DNA of 64,000 bases from Fluviicola taffensis DSM 16823. Its GTDB lineage: Bacteria; Bacteroidota; Bacteroidia; Flavobacteriales_D; Crocinitomicaceae. The position numbers and the translations under genes are program-made. The DNA lies in NCBI RefSeq assembly GCF_000194605.1, contig NC_015321.1:1178001-1242000 (forward strand), written 5' to 3'. Below the pieces are notes generated by a model. The model made no database searches. It was not told the DNA's origin and saw only the letters and a program-made list of their open reading frames with translations. Positions within the stretch are counted from its first letter, which is position 1. Each line of letters opens with the position of its first letter. Of this stretch, positions 63,306-64,000 are shown one piece after another.

Positions 63306-64000
63306 ATGAGCAAGACAAAAACAGGAGGAGGTTTTTCATCATTAGTTGCCTCATTATCTATTGCGATCGCATTAGGAATCGGATTTTTAATCTATTATTT
63401 CATCTTGGGAGATCCAAGTCACTTCGTAAATGGTGATGTAAATGAGCATCCAATTGATGGTAACACATTAGGAACTGTATACAAAGGGGGTATTATCGTA
63501 CCATTCTTGATGGCAGTTAACTTAATCGTTGTTATTTTCTCGATTGAGCGTTTTATCAGTATTTCAAAAACGAAAGGTCGTGGTAACATCAACAATTTCG
63601 TTGAGAACATCAAGTCTTTAATGGATGCTAACGATTTAGAAGGTGCTATTGAAGAGTGTGACAAACAAAAAGGGTCTTTGGCGAACGTTATTCGCGCAGG
63701 TCTAGAGAAATACGAATCAGTGAAAAACGATTCAACGCTAGATAAAGAGCAAAAATCAGAAGTTTTAAAAGCTGAAATCGAAGAAGCAATTTCATTGGAG
63801 CTTCCAATGATGTCTAAAAACTTAGTTGTTATCTCTACGTGTGTATCTGTTGGTACATTGATCGGTTTGATCGGAACGGTATTGGGGATGATTAAATCAT
63901 TCCAGGCGATGGGTGAAGGTACACCAGATACTACTAAATTATCAGTAGGTATTTCTGAGGCCTTGATCAACACGTTCTTGGGTATCTTTGCATCTACATT
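63306..64000 (+). CDS. exbB: MotA/TolQ/ExbB proton-channel protein (3' cut by window)
   Basis: The frame starts at ATG 63306 and runs open past the window end; 231 codons are visible. TM segments lie at about 13-35, 63-85 and 177-200. The last two enclose a cytoplasmic loop with the helical pattern of ExbB/TolQ, and the third TM has GTLIGLIGTVLGMIKSF, the family signature. It forms the inner-membrane motor that powers TonB-dependent outer-membrane transport. ExbD and TonB genes would be expected just outside the window. Confidence 0.9.
   Translation, partial: MSKTKTGGGFSSLVASLSIAIALGIGFLIYYFILGDPSHFVNGDVNEHPIDGNTLGTVYKGGIIVPFLMAVNLIVVIFSIERFISISKTKGRGNINNFVENIKSLMDANDLEGAIEECDKQKGSLANVIRAGLEKYESVKNDSTLDKEQKSEVLKAEIEEAISLELPMMSKNLVVISTCVSVGTLIGLIGTVLGMIKSFQAMGEGTPDTTKLSVGISEALINTFLGIFAST

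Overview
The window reads as AT-rich chromosomal DNA of a Bacteroidota bacterium of the Flavobacteriales type, possibly near Fluviicola/Crocinitomicaceae (inference, no phylogeny was run). Supporting signs are many promoters of the TAnnTTTG form, two type IX secretion cargo proteins, a MetH split into two genes, and DUF5686, DUF2480, DUF2723 and LptC-type proteins.

Layout. 1-2.2 kb: two tandem FadL-like outer-membrane proteins. 2.2-6.4 kb: a serine hydrolase with an AraC regulator, an NTF2-like protein and a secreted 17-residue-repeat protein. 6.7-11.86 kb: a two-gene candidate defence island, a 1273-residue STAND NTPase with an N-terminal nuclease-like domain followed by a RES-like protein. 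It lies just downstream of tRNA-Phe and is flanked by partial copies of that tRNA's terminator region. 12-17.5 kb: envelope operon coaX, OMP, lptC, small membrane protein, DUF5686. 17.6-21.5 kb: SAM-I riboswitch and split metH. 21.5-40.7 kb: housekeeping and surface genes (PKD adhesin, RNase HI, aminopeptidase P, LytTR two-component pair, thiL, sugar dehydrogenase, Ntn hydrolase, ridA) and a remnant of a secretion-signal domain.

41.1-48.5 kb: a tRNA-Gln integration hot spot. A 78-bp core (tRNA 3' part plus terminator) occurs three times without change. It bounds element A (tyrosine recombinase, two unknown genes, XRE regulator, DUF4190 lipoprotein, DUF2971 protein) and element B (AAA ATPase, truncated mini-ORF, one-TM protein), which has no integrase. 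The outer copies are complete tRNA-Gln genes; the middle one is degenerate. Only the right-hand copy has a clear promoter.

48.6-64 kb: a DUF2723 membrane protein, polysaccharide deacetylase, DUF2480, HMA-domain lipoprotein, alpha/beta hydrolase, a REP-associated transposase with REP-like hairpins, a tandem family of four secreted TonB-C-terminal-domain proteins plus one decayed member, paaZ, and the start of exbB. The strongest candidates for an undescribed system are the STAND-nuclease/RES operon and the cargo of the tandem tRNA-Gln elements.
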